From: Hoplostethus atlanticus
Taxonomy: Eukaryota; Chordata; Actinopteri; Trachichthyiformes; Trachichthyidae
Reading direction: 5' to 3'
DNA: 64,000 nt
Assembly (NCBI GenBank): GCA_034670405.1
Contig: JAXDDX010000043.1
Location: 930,001-994,000 of the forward strand
The first letter of the stretch is position 1, and every line of letters starts with the position of its first letter. The position numbers and the translations under genes are program-made. Positions 63,521 to 64,000 of the stretch are shown one piece after another. Under the pieces are notes generated by a model. It saw only the letters and a program-made list of their open reading frames with translations. It had not been told where the DNA came from and did not search any database.

Positions 63521-64000
63521 GGCAATACAAAATATATGTTACATAACACTTAGCATTTTGGCAATACAAGGCAAAAAGTAAACAAGGAGTAAACTGTGGG
63601 AGATATTAAGTTACTTTGAAGTATTAGTGTAAGCATAACCAAGATGGAAAACATACAGTCCTTATACTAAAAGTCATATCTTTATGTGTATTAATTTATT
63701 AAAGTATATTTTTTTTGTTACCATAGGCAACTCTTGTAACTAATGGTGTCAAAGATAGAAGGTCTCTCTCCCACATTGCATATGTGCTATGTCAGTATAT
63801 GGAACATGCAGACACCATTAGGTTTGGTGAGATAGGGAAATTTGGGAGATTGCCAGATGACAGGAAAGTAATGGTGTCTAGGAAAGAGAGTAAAGTTCAA
63901 GGAAAAGAACAGTGGGGGGGGGAGCCCAGAATTAGCTCCACAAAAGGAGGAGTTATTAAATTGCATAAAAGTGAGGGTACTGTGATTCTTTTTCAGTTGC
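63521..64000. other. Window end, no recognised gene
   Basis: AT-rich DNA with a G-run near 63914; it may be intron or flank of the hAT element. Nothing coding is supported. Confidence 0.3.

Overview
The window reads as teleost fish nuclear DNA. It holds one clear host gene on the minus strand and a dense, nested load of fish-type transposable elements: Tc1/mariner, hAT and Harbinger-like MITEs, CR1/L2- and L1-clade LINEs, Ty3/Gypsy and BEL/Pao remnants, and a tRNA-derived SINE. The species cannot be named from the sequence alone. There are no bacterial operons, rRNA genes or CRISPR arrays.

Host gene. Seven coding exons on the minus strand, spread over 25845-59592, encode a 620-residue type I membrane protein. 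It has a signal peptide, a cysteine-rich LRR N-cap, leucine-rich repeats, an LRR C-cap, one Ig-like domain, a transmembrane helix and a tail ending in YEIHC. The order, the splice phases and the tail match vertebrate LRRC24. Every exon edge has an AG/GT splice signal, and the joined coding sequence is exactly 621 codons. The six introns hold most of the repeats between 26 and 59 kb.

Layout. Positions 1-900 are the 3' end of a Gypsy chromovirus. From 0.9 to 8.1 kb a broken L1-clade LINE is split by about 5 kb that contains a CR1/L2-like LINE, an LTR and microsatellites. From 8.8 to 16.7 kb lie a BEL/Pao fragment, a Harbinger-like MITE, a 4.85 kb terminal-inverted-repeat element with a 9-bp target duplication that carries a small LTR element without pol inside it, and a foldback element. 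From 17 to 25 kb there are a Tc1 remnant, a LINE tail, a probable retroviral LTR, a hAT MITE and quiet DNA. From 25.8 to 59.6 kb is the LRRC24 gene. Its introns hold MITEs, two Tc1 copies, a 1.4 kb foldback element, a Gypsy element with a PNMA-like gag in gene orientation, a solo LTR and two hAT elements. From 60.4 to 64 kb there are a triplet-repeat tract and a minus-strand hAT transposase remnant.

The window shows no obvious new multi-gene system. The best leads are the pol-less LTR element with a two-knuckle gag-like product and a long Pro/Ala/Glu tail, the large foldback elements, the conserved SINE/LINE tail module, and the repeat-laden LRRC24 introns.
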